The notes beneath the pieces were generated by a model. The model had not been told where the DNA came from. It worked only from the letters and a program-made list of their open reading frames with translations, and did no database searches. This document shows, in pieces, positions 62,836 to 64,000 of a stretch of DNA of 64,000 nucleotides (position 1 is its first letter; each line of letters opens with the position of its first letter). A program made the position numbers and the translations under genes. Location: positions 744,001-808,000 of the forward strand of contig NZ_JAGMWN010000001.1 in the NCBI RefSeq assembly GCF_017963645.1, written 5' to 3'. Origin of the DNA: Marivibrio halodurans (lineage in GTDB: Bacteria > Pseudomonadota > Alphaproteobacteria > UBA8366 > Aestuariispiraceae).

Positions 62836-63801
62836 CTAAAGCACGAGCGGCGTGTCGAGGCCGGTTTCCTCCGGCGCGCCCAGCATCAGATTAAGATTCT
62901 GCAGCGCCTGCCCGGAAGCTCCCTTGCCCAGATTGTCGATCAGGCCGACGACGAGCGCCTGCCCCGCCCCCTCGTTCGCGAAAACATGGAGATGCAGGTC
63001 GTTGGTGCCATTGAGGGCCTCCGGCTCCAGCTTGGAGAGCGCGGCCGTCTCCGCGCGCGGCAGCACGCGAACATGCCGCTCACCCTCATAGCGTTCAGTC
63101 AACGCGCGGTGGATGTCGTCCGCCCCCGGCTTGCCCGGCAGGGCGTCGAGTTGAAGCGGCAGGCTGACCAGCATGCCCTGGCGATAATGCCCGACGCTGG
63201 GCACGAACAGCGGCCGATGGACGAGGCCGGAGCGATGCTGGATTTCCGGCACATGCTTGTGATCGAGGCCGAGTGCATAGAGCCGGAACGGCGCGTCGGT
63301 GTGATCCGGCGCGCTATCGTCCTCGAAGGCGCGGATCAGCCCCTTGCCCCCGCCGGAATAGCCGGAGATCGCATTGATCGTCACCGGCCAGTCGGTGGCG
63401 ATCAGGCCCGCCTCGACTAGCGGATGCAGCATCGCGACCGAGGTGATGGCGTAGCAGCCGGGATTCGTCACCCGTTTCGCCGCCGCGATCGCCGCGCGCT
63501 GACCGGGCGCATATTCCGGGAAGCCATAGATCCAGCCATCGGCCGTCCGATGCGCGCTGGAGGCGTCGATCACCCGCACCGCGTCGTTCTCGATCATGGC
63601 GACCGCTTCCCGCGCCGCATCGTCGGGCAGGCAGAGGACGACGATATCCGCCTCGTTAAGGCGCGCGCGACGGCGCTCGACATCCTTGCGCTCGGCATCG
63701 CCGAGGCTCATCAGCCGAATGTCGTCGCGGCCTTCCAGCCGCTTGCGGATTTGGAGGCCGGTCGTCCCCGCCTCCCCGTCGATGAAGATCGTCGCCGCCA
63801 T
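62836..63801 (-). CDS. argC: N-acetyl-gamma-glutamyl-phosphate reductase ArgC (short type)
   Basis: A 321-residue enzyme of arginine synthesis. It has the compact type-2 ArgC layout: IFIDGEAGTTGLQIRKRL at the start, catalytic Cys in TNPGCYAITS, and SGYSGGGKGLI near the middle. The ATG at 63801 (MAATIFIDGE) is chosen over an upstream one at 63861. It is upstream of murI. Confidence 0.93.
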   Translation of the reverse strand: MAATIFIDGEAGTTGLQIRKRLEGRDDIRLMSLGDAERKDVERRRARLNEADIVVLCLPDDAAREAVAMIENDAVRVIDASSAHRTADGWIYGFPEYAPGQRAAIAAAKRVTNPGCYAITSVAMLHPLVEAGLIATDWPVTINAISGYSGGGKGLIRAFEDDSAPDHTDAPFRLYALGLDHKHVPEIQHRSGLVHRPLFVPSVGHYRQGMLVSLPLQLDALPGKPGADDIHRALTERYEGERHVRVLPRAETAALSKLEPEALNGTNDLHLHVFANEGAGQALVVGLIDNLGKGASGQALQNLNLMLGAPEETGLDTPLVL

Positions 63802-63907
63802 GATATCCCGTCGCGTCATCCAGAAACCAGTATGGGAAGAGGTTCTATCGAATGCCGGCACCTCGGGAAACCCGCTTCAAGCCCCCGTGCTTCACGTCCC
63901 CCATGCC

Positions 63908-64000
63908 TCACGTCCCGTTACCCGAAGCGAGGTCGTCGATCACCTTCCGCCCGCCACGCCACACCGCGCGCGACGGATCGAGGGCCAATCCGATCCGGCC
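63908..64000 (-). CDS. Possible 3' end of a truncated gene
   Basis: The minus strand is open from the window edge to a TGA at 63908-63910, giving GRIGLALDPSRAVWRGGRKV and ten more residues. Codon third positions are strongly G/C, as in real genes here. The stop lies inside an imperfect 14-bp direct repeat (63888-63917). Too short to identify. Confidence 0.35.
   Translation of the reverse strand, partial: GRIGLALDPSRAVWRGGRKVIDDLASGNGT

Overview
The window is a high-GC chromosomal segment of an alphaproteobacterium, most likely a Rhodospirillales-type organism. Supporting genes are ctrA and chpT, hopanoid-transport genes (hpnN/hpnM), a class I PHA synthase, kaiB-kaiC without kaiA, bacterial homologues of mitochondrial complex I assembly factors, and a CheA with an extra CheW-like domain and a fused receiver. 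Coding density is high on both strands and many neighbours overlap by 4 nt. I found no rRNA, tRNA, CRISPR array or transposase.

Layout. 1-4.6 kb: a truncated sterol-desaturase gene, hpnN and the divergent hpnM. 4.6-10.2 kb: a membrane protein, an MFS transporter, two GNAT acetyltransferases, a MoxR ATPase, a TPR protein and an unknown protein. 10.2-14.4 kb: a four-gene polyamine-type ABC importer. 14.7-20.1 kb: a secreted unknown, mobA overlapping a diguanylate cyclase, then moaA, a PPOX flavoprotein and panE. 20.1-24.2 kb: two overlapping squalene/phytoene-synthase-fold genes, a PAS histidine kinase and an Mth938-fold protein. 24.2-28.6 kb: secF-secD-yajC and a divergent DUF815 ATPase. 28.6-33.9 kb: an HNH protein, a TPR protein, then four enzyme-family genes (DUF2817, FolD, SDR, DddP-like M24) that each lack residues expected for the textbook activity. 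34.0-43.5 kb: fliJ-fliI, divergent ctrA, cheR-cheB-cheY (read as cheY-cheB-cheR), cheA, chpT and a DUF3553 gene. 43.7-50.8 kb: a membrane histidine kinase, recJ-glpX, homoserine dehydrogenase and an AlaC-like aminotransferase. 51.2-55.4 kb: kaiB, kaiC and a membrane class III nucleotide cyclase. 55.6-58.9 kb: an OmpA-type lipoprotein and divergent phaC. 58.9-61.1 kb: an AT-rich insert unlike its surroundings, with a two-gene soluble-plus-membrane cassette of unknown function. 61.1-64.0 kb: a tiny basic ORF carrying an internal terminator hairpin, gamma-carbonic anhydrase, murI, argC and the end of one more gene.

How it works together. The 34-43 kb block joins flagellar export, chemotaxis and the ChpT-CtrA phosphorelay. 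The Kai block couples a KaiBC oscillator or timer to a candidate cyclic-nucleotide output. The strongest candidates for something undescribed are the 59.35-60.95 kb cassette with its duplicated ribosome-binding leader, the terminator-containing ORF at 61.08-61.29 kb (arfA-like logic), the duplicated motif in the CheA linker, and the run of catalytically altered enzymes at 29.8-33.9 kb. All family assignments are from reading the sequence and from memory of the families; no database search was run.
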